A model generated the notes under the pieces. It worked only from the letters and a program-made list of their open reading frames with translations, was not told where the DNA came from and did not search any database. Shown piece by piece: positions 23,101-31,950 of a DNA stretch of 64,000 nt. A program made the position numbers and the translations under genes. The DNA is from an uncultured Arachnia sp. (lineage in GTDB: Bacteria; Actinomycetota; Actinomycetes; Propionibacteriales; Propionibacteriaceae). The stretch spans positions 423,269-487,268 of the forward strand of contig CANLTJ010000002.1 in the NCBI GenBank assembly GCA_947493995.1, in the 5' to 3' direction. Each line of letters begins with the position of its first letter. Position 1 is the first letter of the stretch.

Positions 23101-23379
23101 TGCCGCCGCATGTTTGCACGCATACCCCACGGGGCACGCGCAGACTGACGTCATGAAGCGGACCTCGGAATCCCGCACCACCGACACCCGGTAGGACCTG
23201 TACCCGGAGCCACGCACCTGGGCGGATATCAGCTTCTCCGCGGTCAGGATGCTCCCCACGCGGTTCTCCGATGCGTACTCGACGCCCCGCTCGTAAGTCG
23301 AGGCGCCGAAGAATCGCACGAGATCGGCTTCAGTGGGTTCGAGCACCCACGCTGGGTAGTTCGTCATTCTCGTCTGCAT
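20191..23379 (-). CDS. SNF2/Swi2-family DEAD-box helicase with N-terminal SWIM-type zinc finger
   Basis: [19 protein letters not shown] (CxCxnCxH SWIM); [68 protein letters not shown]. Confidence 0.95.
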   Translation of the reverse strand: [1062 protein letters not shown]

Positions 23380-23544
23380 GCTAGTTCACGCTTGCAAAGC
23401 GCGCGTGATGGGCAACGTGACCGCTTCCGCTGGAGGAGCAGCTTGGTCCGTGACGAGAAGCGGCACCCGGAAACCCGAATCCGTCTCGTTGGGGGACGCA
23501 TCTGCCTTCCGGCGGCAATCCTTCGTTCCCGAGCCGGTCGTCCC

Positions 23545-24705
23545 TCAGCTGGGCAGGCGCATCAGCATGATGACGTGGCGATAATCCAGCAGCTGATCGC
23601 CGTCCATGCTGGCGAGACCAGTGATGAGACACGGCTTGCCGGGCGCGGTGAACGCGAAGTGAGCATACGGAGCGTCGATGGAGTTCAGAGCATCCAGCAG
23701 GTAGTGCGGGTTGAAACCGGCTGCGGTGATCGACTGCTCGTCGGTGGTGACGTCGACGTCGGCCGCGATCGCCTCGGAGGCCTGCGCCTGGTCACCGGTG
23801 GCGGCTTCCAGGGCGACGTGGTCCTCGTTGATGATCATGCGCAGGGGCGTATTGCGTTCCGCAACAAGCGAGACGCGCTTCACAGCCGCAAGGAGATCCG
23901 TCGTCGAAACGCGCACCGCCACAGTGGCCTGCACATCCATGAGATGGCGCACCTTGGGGAATGCCTGGTTCAGCAGGCGCGTGGTGGCCTCGCGGGACCC
24001 CTTCACTCCTTCGCCGATGAATCCGGCCAGACCTTCACCCTCGGACTGCGTGGTGGAGAGCGACACGGTCACCTTGTCGCCCGACGTCAGTGACTTGGCG
24101 GTGTCCGACAAGACCTTGCCGGGAATCAGCACCGCGCCTTCAACAGACGGCGACGACGGCTTCCAGTTGATCTCCTTCAGCGCCATCCGGTACCGGTCGG
24201 TGGCCAGCAACGACAGATGGTCGCCGTTCATCTCGACGCGGACACCGGTGAAGACATTGAGCAGCTCATCGCGGCCGGCAGCCACCACCACTTGGGAGAC
24301 GGCCTTCTCGAACACATCGGCGGCCACCTCACCCGTCTGCGACGGCATCTCCGGCAGGCTCGGGTAGTCCTCCACGGGCAGTGTCTGCAACGTGAATCGA
24401 GCTGAACCGCAGGTCAACTCCACTTTGGAGTGATCAGCATTGAGTTCGACGGCCTTGTTCGGCAAGGAGCGGGCGATGTCGGAGAGCAGGCGTCCCGAGA
24501 CCAGCACGGTGCCCTCGTCGCTGACGTCCGCGGGAATGCTGACTTTGGCCGATGTCGTGGAGTCGAAGCTGGACAGCGTGACGGCCTCACCTTCGGCCTC
24601 AATCAGGAGGCCGGCAAGAATCGGTGCGGTCGGACGGTTCGGCAAGCTGCGGGCCGCCCAGGCCACTGCATCGGCCAGTGCATCGCGCTCCACTCGAATC
24701 TTCAC
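23545..24705 (-). CDS. dnaN: DNA polymerase III beta sliding clamp
   Basis: MKIRVERDALADAVAWAARSLPNRPTAPILAGLLIEAEGEAVTLSSFD; C-terminal DYRHVIMLMRLPS. Confidence 0.97.
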   Translation of the reverse strand: MKIRVERDALADAVAWAARSLPNRPTAPILAGLLIEAEGEAVTLSSFDSTTSAKVSIPADVSDEGTVLVSGRLLSDIARSLPNKAVELNADHSKVELTCGSARFTLQTLPVEDYPSLPEMPSQTGEVAADVFEKAVSQVVVAAGRDELLNVFTGVRVEMNGDHLSLLATDRYRMALKEINWKPSSPSVEGAVLIPGKVLSDTAKSLTSGDKVTVSLSTTQSEGEGLAGFIGEGVKGSREATTRLLNQAFPKVRHLMDVQATVAVRVSTTDLLAAVKRVSLVAERNTPLRMIINEDHVALEAATGDQAQASEAIAADVDVTTDEQSITAAGFNPHYLLDALNSIDAPYAHFAFTAPGKPCLITGLASMDGDQLLDYRHVIMLMRLPS

Positions 24706-25304
24706 GTCGTCCGCTCCTCATTGTCTGTCCGCAATTGCCTTGGTGCGTCCCGTGCGGTCGGTGCGCAGGACGCGGTTCGCGCCACAGCATACCGGCTCGA
24801 GGTTGTTGTGGCGGCCCGCGGTACAACCATGCAGCGGAAGGTACACGGGATACCCCACCCCTGCCGGGATGGAACTCGAAGCTCCCGTCATTTGTCCACC
24901 ATTGTGTGCTTCCCACTTTGAAGTTCTCAGTCATAGTTGTAATTCAGCAGTAGTCATAGGTCTTGTGGATCCTGTGGGGAACCAGCGTCACACCTTGTCA
25001 GCGTCTCGTTGGCGGTGTGGAGTGGTGGTGGAACAACCCTGAACTACACGGGGAGGATTTGTGGGGAACCCAACGCGGCGCAGCGTGGGATGGATTCGTG
25101 CACAGCCGATCCACAGGTGGGCGGGTACAACATGTGCAGAGTGAGAGATGTGCAGGTGTGAGGGAGTCGAGGTTGCTGCAACAGTCCGCTCCCCTGGATG
25201 CGGCGAAGCTGGTTCGTCATATCGCCACTCGGGACCTGCAGTGGCATTGTCCGCTGCTACACGGACGGGTGGCGCTGCGTCGTCGGCATCGGCGCCCGAC
25301 AGGC
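24706..25304. other. Probable replication origin (oriC), dnaN-dnaA intergenic region
   Basis: About 600 bp non-coding gap with DnaA-box-like 9-mers: TTGTCCACC 24892-24900, TTGTGGATC 24963-24971, CTGTGGGGA 24972-24980, TTGTGGGGA 25059-25067, GATCCACAG 25108-25116. Confidence 0.7.
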
Positions 25305-26672
25305 TCAGGATTGCTTGATCCGGTTGGTGAGCTCGGTCACCTGGTTGAAGAGGTCGCGATCCACGCCCATCTTCTCGTTGATCTTGCGCACCGAGTGCAG
25401 CACAGTGGTGTGGTCTCGGCCGCCGAACTTGGCTCCGATCTTGGGAAGCGACATCTCCGTCAGTTCTCTGCATAGATACATGGCGATCTGACGAGCTGAT
25501 GCCACTGTGGCGACGCGACTGGCCCCCGTCAGCTCCTCCAACGACAAATTGAAGTAGACCGACGTGGCGTTCATGATCGAGTCCGCGTCCACACGCACCT
25601 CGCCACCGTCTCGGACGAGGTCCTTCAGGACATCCTCGGCGAGCTCGATGTCGATCTCCTGCTGATTGAGGCTGGCCAGGGCGGCGACGCGGGTGAGAGC
25701 ACCCTCAAGTTCTCGAATGTTGGTGGTGATGCGCGCCGCGATGAACTCAAGAACCTGCGTGCCGGCGGTCAGACGCTGCCAGGCGGCCTTCTTGCGGAGA
25801 ATGGCAATGCGGGTCTCGAGGTCGGGTGGCTGAATGTCGGTCATCAGGCCCCACTCGAAGCGGGAGCGAAGACGGGGTTCGAGTGCTTCCAGGAGCTTGG
25901 GCGGACGATCGGAGGTCATCACGATCTGCTTCTGCGCGTTGTGAAGTGTGTTGAACGTGTGGAAGAACTCCTCCTGCGTCTGGATCTTCGATTCCAGGAA
26001 CTGGATGTCATCCACCAGCAGGATGTCCACGTCGCGGTAGGAGCGACGAAATTCCGCCGTCCTGTTCTCCGAGATCGAGTTGATGAAGTCGTTGGTGAGT
26101 TCCTCGGTGGAGACGTACTTGACACGCAGGTTGTCGTAGTAGGAGTTCACGTAGTGGCCGATGGCATGGAGCAGATGCGTCTTGCCCAGCCCCGAGGGGC
26201 CGTACACCATCAGCGGGTTGTAGGACTTGCCCGGCTGCTCCGCCACGGCGGCTGCTGCTGCGTGTGCGAAACGGTTCGACGAACCAGCCACGAAGGACTC
26301 GAACGTGTAGCGGGGATTCAACTTGACCGGTTCGGCCCGGGGGCGGGAACGCGGTAACAGAGGTACATCCACATTGTCCGTCTCGATGACCTCGGCCACG
26401 GCCTCCGGGGTGTCAGGAACCAGAGCCGAGTCGATCATGACGGCAAGGTGGGTCGCCTGCCCCGCTTGATCGCTCAGCCGACGTTCGATCTCGCTCCTGA
26501 GCTTCGACTCGACACGCTCACGCGTCGTCTCGTCGGGGACTGCCAGCATCAGCGTCGTGCCGTGCATGGCGAGGGGCTTGGTGCGTCTGAGCCAGGCGCG
26601 GGTCGGAATATCAGCAGCATTGACGACTTCTTCCCACAGCTCAATCAGCTCAGGGGTGGGTACTTCGCTCAC
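25305..26672 (-). CDS. dnaA: Chromosomal replication initiator DnaA
   Basis: LNPRYTFESFVAGSSNRFAHAAAAAVAEQPGKSYNPLMVYGPSGLGKTHLLHAIGHYV; IGAKFGGRDHTTVLHSVRKI. Confidence 0.98.
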   Translation of the reverse strand: MSEVPTPELIELWEEVVNAADIPTRAWLRRTKPLAMHGTTLMLAVPDETTRERVESKLRSEIERRLSDQAGQATHLAVMIDSALVPDTPEAVAEVIETDNVDVPLLPRSRPRAEPVKLNPRYTFESFVAGSSNRFAHAAAAAVAEQPGKSYNPLMVYGPSGLGKTHLLHAIGHYVNSYYDNLRVKYVSTEELTNDFINSISENRTAEFRRSYRDVDILLVDDIQFLESKIQTQEEFFHTFNTLHNAQKQIVMTSDRPPKLLEALEPRLRSRFEWGLMTDIQPPDLETRIAILRKKAAWQRLTAGTQVLEFIAARITTNIRELEGALTRVAALASLNQQEIDIELAEDVLKDLVRDGGEVRVDADSIMNATSVYFNLSLEELTGASRVATVASARQIAMYLCRELTEMSLPKIGAKFGGRDHTTVLHSVRKINEKMGVDRDLFNQVTELTNRIKQS

Positions 26673-26720
26673 CTGACCCCTTCCCGCTCTTGACGCTACG
26701 AGGCCAGCCCCTCGACAGAT

Positions 26721-26794
26721 CGTTCCACATACTTTTCCACACCCGGGTACAACTTCGCACCCGGACGCTCATTCTGCACGACACCTGTGGATAA
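26721..26794. promoter_or_regulatory. DnaA-box-like sites upstream of dnaA
   Basis: CGTTCCACA 26721-26729, TTTTCCACA 26733-26741, TGTGGATAA 26786-26794 (perfect TTATCCACA consensus on the minus strand). Confidence 0.6.
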
Positions 26795-27039
26795 GCACCG
26801 CGCAGACCTCCGAAAGTAATGGCAGATGGCGGAGGACGCAACACCGATCACGGTTTTGACGGAGTGTCGACTGGACTACGTCGGTGTAATTTGCTCACCT
26901 CTCCGGTTGGGTTCTCATGGTTTGTCCCAACGCGTGCCGAGCGCGTATCGTTGTGAAGTCGCTGCCCTTCGGGACAGTGACCCTCACATGCTCACATCCC
27001 GGGCAAGTTCCGACCAGATTCCTCGAGGGAGTCAATCCG

Positions 27040-27177
27040 ATGACCAAGCGTACGTTCCAGCCGAGCAACCGTCGCCGTAGCCGCACACATGGCTTCCGCG
27101 CCCGCATGCGGACCCGTGCCGGCCGTGGCATTCTCTCCTCCCGCCGCCGCAAGGGCCGCGTCGAGCTGGCTGGCTGA
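27040..27177 (+). CDS. rpmH: 50S ribosomal protein L34
   Basis: [45 protein letters not shown], 45 aa. Confidence 0.98.
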   Translation: MTKRTFQPSNRRRSRTHGFRARMRTRAGRGILSSRRRKGRVELAG

Positions 27178-27187
27178 GCCACCAGTT

Positions 27188-27538
27188 GTGCTGCCTCGCG
27201 AGCGTCGACTGAGGAATTCCGCGGAGTTCTCCGCGGTTTTCTCGTCGCGTGTGCGAGCAGCCAGCCCCAGCGTCGTCGTGCACGTGGCCCCGTCTGCAGC
27301 TGAATCACCACCCGGGTCCGTCCGGGTGGGTTTTGTTGTGTCCAGGAGTGTGGGCAATGCAGTACAGCGAAACAGGGTGAAGCGGCGCCTGCGGCACTTG
27401 GTCCCCCGGGACCGCGCGCCGTTCACGGCGGATGTCGTGGTGCGAGCTTTGCCGTCCGCGTCGCAGGAACCCGAGCGGCTGGCGCAGGACTTCTCGAGCG
27501 CATGGCGTCGAGCATTCACCAAGGCGGCCCAGTGCTGA
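27188..27538 (+). CDS. rnpA: Ribonuclease P protein component
   Basis: VLPRERRLRNSAEFSAVFSSRVRA...RVGFVVSRSVGNAVQRNRVKRRLRHLV; start reassigned to GTG 27188. Confidence 0.94.
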   Translation: MLPRERRLRNSAEFSAVFSSRVRAASPSVVVHVAPSAAESPPGSVRVGFVVSRSVGNAVQRNRVKRRLRHLVPRDRAPFTADVVVRALPSASQEPERLAQDFSSAWRRAFTKAAQC

Positions 27539-27840
27539 AGTATCCGCTGATCGCGTTCGTGAAACTGTGGCGTCGAGTGATGTCGCCCAGCTACGGTGAC
27601 GTGTGCAAGTTCCATCCCAGTTGTTCCAGCTACGGTCTGCGCGCACTTGAGGTGCACGGAGGTCTGCGTGGTTCGTGGCTGATGGTGCGCCGCATCTCGC
27701 GATGCCACCCCTGGTCCATGGGCGGCGTTGACTACGTCCCCGGTACGTCGGAGGCCCGCGCGTGGGCCGAACGTGAGATGTCCACTTCCCCGCCGGGACA
27801 CCACCGTCCCGAGAATTCTGCGTCTGAGGTTGCCCCGTGA
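27532..27840 (+). CDS. yidD: Membrane protein insertion efficiency factor YidD
   Basis: LIAFVKLWRRVMSPSYGDVCKFHPSCSSYGLRALEVHGGLRGSWLMVRRISRCHPWSMGGVDYVP. Confidence 0.95.
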   Translation: MLKYPLIAFVKLWRRVMSPSYGDVCKFHPSCSSYGLRALEVHGGLRGSWLMVRRISRCHPWSMGGVDYVPGTSEARAWAEREMSTSPPGHHRPENSASEVAP

Positions 27841-28958
27841 TCCACCTGATGATTCCCCTACTCGCGATCTGGGACAGCATTTACGGTGCGCTGTCGACAA
27901 TGATGCAGCCCATCTACTGGGCGGTATCCGGAATCCTGGTGCTGTTCCACTCCCTGTGGTCGAACGTGTTCGATCCGGAATCGGGCGCGGCGTGGACACT
28001 GTCCATCATCTCCATGACGGTTCTCATCCGGACCCTGCTGATTCCGCTGTTTGTGAAACAGATCAACTCCGCGCGCAACATGCAGCTCCTGCAGCCCAAA
28101 ATTCAGGCGCTGCAGAAGAAGTATGGTTCGGACCGGCAGAAGCTCGGCGAGGAACAGATGAAGCTGTACAAGGAGGAGGGCGTCAACCCCGCCGCTTCTT
28201 GCGTACCGCTCCTGATACAGATGCCCATCCTGCTGGCCCTGTTCCGGGTCCTCCAAGGGGTGGCGGACAACCAGATACGTGGCAAATTCTTCCGGGACAA
28301 CCCGGATCTCGTGAGCTCCCTGCAACGGGCCGAGTTCCTGGGCGCGGGCCTGTCGGATCGACTCCCCGACGGCTTCCCACCGCTCGGCGGTACGCAAATC
28401 CTCGGTGCTTTCCTGGTGATCGCGATGGTGACAACGCTGTTTATCACGCAGCTCCAGCTCATGCGCAAGAACATGCCGCCGGAAGCGCTGACGGGTCCGA
28501 TGGCTCAGCAGCAGAAGATGATGCTCTACATCTTCCCCGTCATGTACCTGTTCTCGGGATTCATCATCCCGATCGGCGTGCTCATGTACTGGTTCACCAC
28601 GAACCTGTGGACCATGGTCCAGCAGGCGCTGCTGATCCGCAACAACCCCGCCCCCAACACTCCTGCCTACATCGACTGGGAGGAGCGAATGCGCGCCAAG
28701 GGCAAGGACCCGAAGGAAGTCCTCGCGGCCAAGCTTGCCAAGCGCAAGCGCAAGAAGAACGGGAGCGGCACCGCATCCCGCACCGTCGGCGGTGCGACCG
28801 CCGTTGCCGCCGAGGACGGAGCGGCCGAGACCTCTGCCAAGCCCTCGGTGGCTCGGCAGGAGGTCACACGCAATACTGTGCGAAACGCCAACGGAAAGAC
28901 CGTGGTTGCACGGCAGCAGCCGCGATCCACCACGCGCTCCTCACGCAAGAAGAAGTGA
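27837..28958 (+). CDS. yidC: Membrane protein insertase YidC
   Basis: GAAWTLSIISMTVLIRTLLIPLFVKQINSARNMQLLQPKIQALQKKYGSDRQKLGEEQMKLYKEEGVNPAASCVPLLIQMPILLALFRVL. Confidence 0.97.
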   Translation: MIHLMIPLLAIWDSIYGALSTMMQPIYWAVSGILVLFHSLWSNVFDPESGAAWTLSIISMTVLIRTLLIPLFVKQINSARNMQLLQPKIQALQKKYGSDRQKLGEEQMKLYKEEGVNPAASCVPLLIQMPILLALFRVLQGVADNQIRGKFFRDNPDLVSSLQRAEFLGAGLSDRLPDGFPPLGGTQILGAFLVIAMVTTLFITQLQLMRKNMPPEALTGPMAQQQKMMLYIFPVMYLFSGFIIPIGVLMYWFTTNLWTMVQQALLIRNNPAPNTPAYIDWEERMRAKGKDPKEVLAAKLAKRKRKKNGSGTASRTVGGATAVAAEDGAAETSAKPSVARQEVTRNTVRNANGKTVVARQQPRSTTRSSRKKK

Positions 28959-28971
28959 CCAGGACAAGGAA

Positions 28972-29478
28972 ATGACCAACTCCATGACTGAGACCAATCC
29001 CCCGGCCCCCACCAAGCCGAGCACCGCCGACGAGACGCTTCTCTCCGACGGCGACCTTGTCGCCGACTACCTCGAAGAACTTCTGGACATCGCCGACCTT
29101 GACGGAGACATCGAGAACTCGGTTGTCAATGGCCGGGCACACATTGTCATCGACACCGACGACGAGCGCTTCGTCGGCAAGGACGGCGAGGTGCTGGAGG
29201 CTCTGCAGGAGCTGTGCCGGCTGGTCGTCATGACGGAAACGGGAAATCGCTCCCGACTCACGCTTGACGTCGCTGGCTACCGGGAACGTCGTCGGGTCGA
29301 GCTGGTGGCGTTGGCCAAGGATGCTATCGCGGAGGTGTCTGAGACCGGGGAAAGTGTCCGGATGGCGCCTTTGAATGCCTACGAGCGCAAGATTGTCCAC
29401 GATGAGGTGGCCGCGGCAGGTCTGGTCAGCGAGTCCGAGGGTGAGCCACCGAACCGCCGCGTGATCGTCACCAAGTGA
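28972..29478 (+). CDS. jag: Jag/KhpB family R3H single-stranded nucleic acid-binding protein
   Basis: LVADYLEELLDIADLDGDIE...GKDGEVLEALQELCRLVV...MAPLNAYERKIVHDEVAAAGLVSESEGEPPNRRVIV (KH plus R3H). Confidence 0.92.
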   Translation: MTNSMTETNPPAPTKPSTADETLLSDGDLVADYLEELLDIADLDGDIENSVVNGRAHIVIDTDDERFVGKDGEVLEALQELCRLVVMTETGNRSRLTLDVAGYRERRRVELVALAKDAIAEVSETGESVRMAPLNAYERKIVHDEVAAAGLVSESEGEPPNRRVIVTK

Positions 29479-30149
29479 GCCCCGAGCTGTTCGAGGAAGA
29501 GCCGGAATCGTCAGCGGACGAGCAGGCAGGCGTTGAGCTGGCTTCTCGGTCAGCCCTCCATGATCGCTTCCCCGACGGCGCCGAGCAGCTGGATCGCTAC
29601 GCTGCCATCCTCCGCAGCAAGGGCATCGAGTGGGGTCTGCTCGGGCCACGAGAGGGTGACAAGGTGTGGAGCCGGCACATCTCGAATTCACTCGCGTTGG
29701 TGGATGCGTTGGGCGAAGGCATTGACGTGGCTGACGTGGGCTCCGGGGCGGGCCTACCGGGTATCCCGTTGGCGATTGTTCGCCCCGATCTGTACGTGAG
29801 CCTGCTTGAGCCACTCCTCAGAAGATCCACGTTCCTGAATGAAACGGTGCAGGAGCTCGGCTTGGGCAATGTACGGGTCGAGCGACTGCGTGCCGAGGAC
29901 TGCGACGAGCAGTTCGACGCCGTCACATGCCGGGCGGTGGCGCCCCTGGAGAAGCTGCTGCGCTGGAGCACTCCCCTGTTCTACCCCGACGGGGAGCTGC
30001 TGGCATTCAAGGGTGCCAGCGCAGAGCGAGAGATCGCCGAGGCGTCCACACTGTTGTCCCACTCGGGTCTGCGCGTCGACGTCCTCGAGGTGCGAGCGGC
30101 TCCGGGGATCGAAGGGACCCGCGTCGTGCGAGTGAAGGCACAGCTGTAG
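29475..30149 (+). CDS. rsmG: 16S rRNA (guanine-N7)-methyltransferase RsmG
   Basis: LDRYAAILRSKGIEWGLLGPREGDKVWSRHISNSLALVDALGEGIDVADVGSGAGLPGIPLAIVRPDLYVSLLEPLLRRSTFL. Confidence 0.96.
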   Translation: MSPELFEEEPESSADEQAGVELASRSALHDRFPDGAEQLDRYAAILRSKGIEWGLLGPREGDKVWSRHISNSLALVDALGEGIDVADVGSGAGLPGIPLAIVRPDLYVSLLEPLLRRSTFLNETVQELGLGNVRVERLRAEDCDEQFDAVTCRAVAPLEKLLRWSTPLFYPDGELLAFKGASAEREIAEASTLLSHSGLRVDVLEVRAAPGIEGTRVVRVKAQL

Positions 30150-30249
30150 CCCAGGGAACCGCTGATCGATCGTTCCAGCTGGGCGCACCGGAGCCGGCGG
30201 ACGGGCGCCCTCCACGTGGACACCGACATTAAATCGCTATGTCGCTAAA

Positions 30250-30263
30250 GTGTCACGTGAAAC
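30250..30263. promoter_or_regulatory. Near-consensus parS
   Basis: GTGTCACGTGAAAC, one mismatch to GTTTCACGTGAAAC. Confidence 0.65.
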
Positions 30264-30918
30264 GTGGGCGACCGGACTGATCACGGCCGCCACACGAGGT
30301 GCAGCCCTACACGGGTCCTTCGCTACAAGGGTTCCGACGCCGGGTCGTGGGCCAGTCCAACCGAAATGTCGCGGGTACGGGTTGGCCATTGATTGATGGT
30401 CCCCGCCCACGCTCCGTGCATCCCTGCCTGGGTGCGCAGGCCGTCGATTTCTGTCACGGCCGAATGCCTAACTCAGTAGGGCAGTCACATCGCGGGATCC
30501 ACGCCGGTGTCCGGATCCATACGGTGGAACCCCCGACGGTAGACGTCGAGCTTCGCCACCACGTGGATGAGCCGCCCGCGCGGGATGGCAGATAGTGCGT
30601 GGCTGAGGAGCGGGTCGATGGTGGCGGTCGCCAGTGTGTGTGGGACGCTGAGGGGATTCAGCAGGGGGCTCCTTCTCCGTCGCGATACGAGGTGTGTGGA
30701 TTGCTCGGTCGCATGATCGGCGCAGCCATGCGGACACCGTAGCTGGCAAGAGCTATAAACGCGTATACCGACAAATTGTTCATCACGCGCTCATCAATGA
30801 AGTGTCATGGTGCTCGTCGGGAAATCTGATCCAGGTCGATGAGCCTCTGGCGTTGCATCGATAACATCGGCGCCGCCGCAGATAGAGTTCTGGCAGTTGC
30901 CGATAAGGAGTCACAAGT

Positions 30919-31950
30919 ATGGCGTTGTTCTTTCGCAAGTCGCGCGATGAGGCCGATGAACGGGCTGAGGTCGATCCCAGCTTCGCAGTTTCCCGCGTTT
31001 CACGTGAAACGCCCGCAGCTCATTCGGGGATCGTGCTACCCCATGGACCCCGACGGGCCGCCTACGACAGGAGGGAAGACGACCCGGGTGCGAACGTCAA
31101 CGACGAGGCCACGGACGACGCAGAAGCACGTGATCCCCGGCTCACACTCCCCCGCCCTTCGTCACCGCGCGTGTTCGTGGTGGCCAATCAGAAGGGTGGA
31201 GTGGGTAAGACCACAACTGCCGTCAACATCGCCGCAGCGCTGGCGTTTGGCGGCCTGAACGTGCTGGTCGTGGACGCCGACCCCCAGGGCAACGCCTCCA
31301 CCGCGCTCGGCGTCGAACACGACGCTGGCACGCCAGGGACGTATCAGGTGCTGCTTGAGGGTGCCCGCATTGCGGATCTGGTTCAGCGCTACCCCCATAC
31401 CCCCAATCTTCACGTGCTTCCAGCGACCATTGACCTCGCGACGGCGGAGCTGGAACTCGTCAACGAGCCGGGCAGGGAGACACGCATGAAGCGGGCTCTG
31501 ACGGACTACATCACAGCGTCGGACGTGGATTACATATTCGTCGACTGTCCCCCCTCGCTCGGGCTCCTCACGCTCAATGCTCTGGTCGCATCCACGGAGC
31601 TGATGGTCCCCATCCAGTGTGAGTACTACGCCCTCGAGGGTGTTTCACAGCTGATGAGGACCATCAACAAGGTCAAGGGCAATCTCAACGACTCCTTGGA
31701 ATTGTCGACCGTCGTCCTCACCATGTTCGACGCCCGCAACAACCTCTCGCGCGAGGTGGCCAGCGAGGTCAGAAACTACTTCCCTTCCCAGACCCTCGAC
31801 GTGGAGATTCCCAGATCGGTCAGGATTGCTGAAGCTCCCAGCTACGCTCAGACTGTCCTGACCTATCAACCGAGGTCGGCAGGGGCAGTTGCCTACGTGA
31901 AAGCGGCTGAGCAGATCGCCCAGGCCGCCGTGGTAGAGAAGGAGAAGTGA
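30919..31950 (+). CDS. parA: Chromosome partitioning ATPase ParA
   Basis: RVFVVANQKGGVGKTTTAVNIAAALAFGGLNVLVVDADPQGNASTALGV; FVDCPPSLGLLTLNALVAS. Confidence 0.96.
   Translation: MALFFRKSRDEADERAEVDPSFAVSRVSRETPAAHSGIVLPHGPRRAAYDRREDDPGANVNDEATDDAEARDPRLTLPRPSSPRVFVVANQKGGVGKTTTAVNIAAALAFGGLNVLVVDADPQGNASTALGVEHDAGTPGTYQVLLEGARIADLVQRYPHTPNLHVLPATIDLATAELELVNEPGRETRMKRALTDYITASDVDYIFVDCPPSLGLLTLNALVASTELMVPIQCEYYALEGVSQLMRTINKVKGNLNDSLELSTVVLTMFDARNNLSREVASEVRNYFPSQTLDVEIPRSVRIAEAPSYAQTVLTYQPRSAGAVAYVKAAEQIAQAAVVEKEK
30997..31010. promoter_or_regulatory. Perfect parS core inside parA
   Basis: GTTTCACGTGAAAC within the 18-bp palindrome GCGTTTCACGTGAAACGC (30995-31012). Confidence 0.92.

Noticed and set aside
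27728-28975. 415-aa plus-strand ORF
   Set aside because: Out-of-frame overlap with yidC; Arg/Pro/Ala-rich with no domain.
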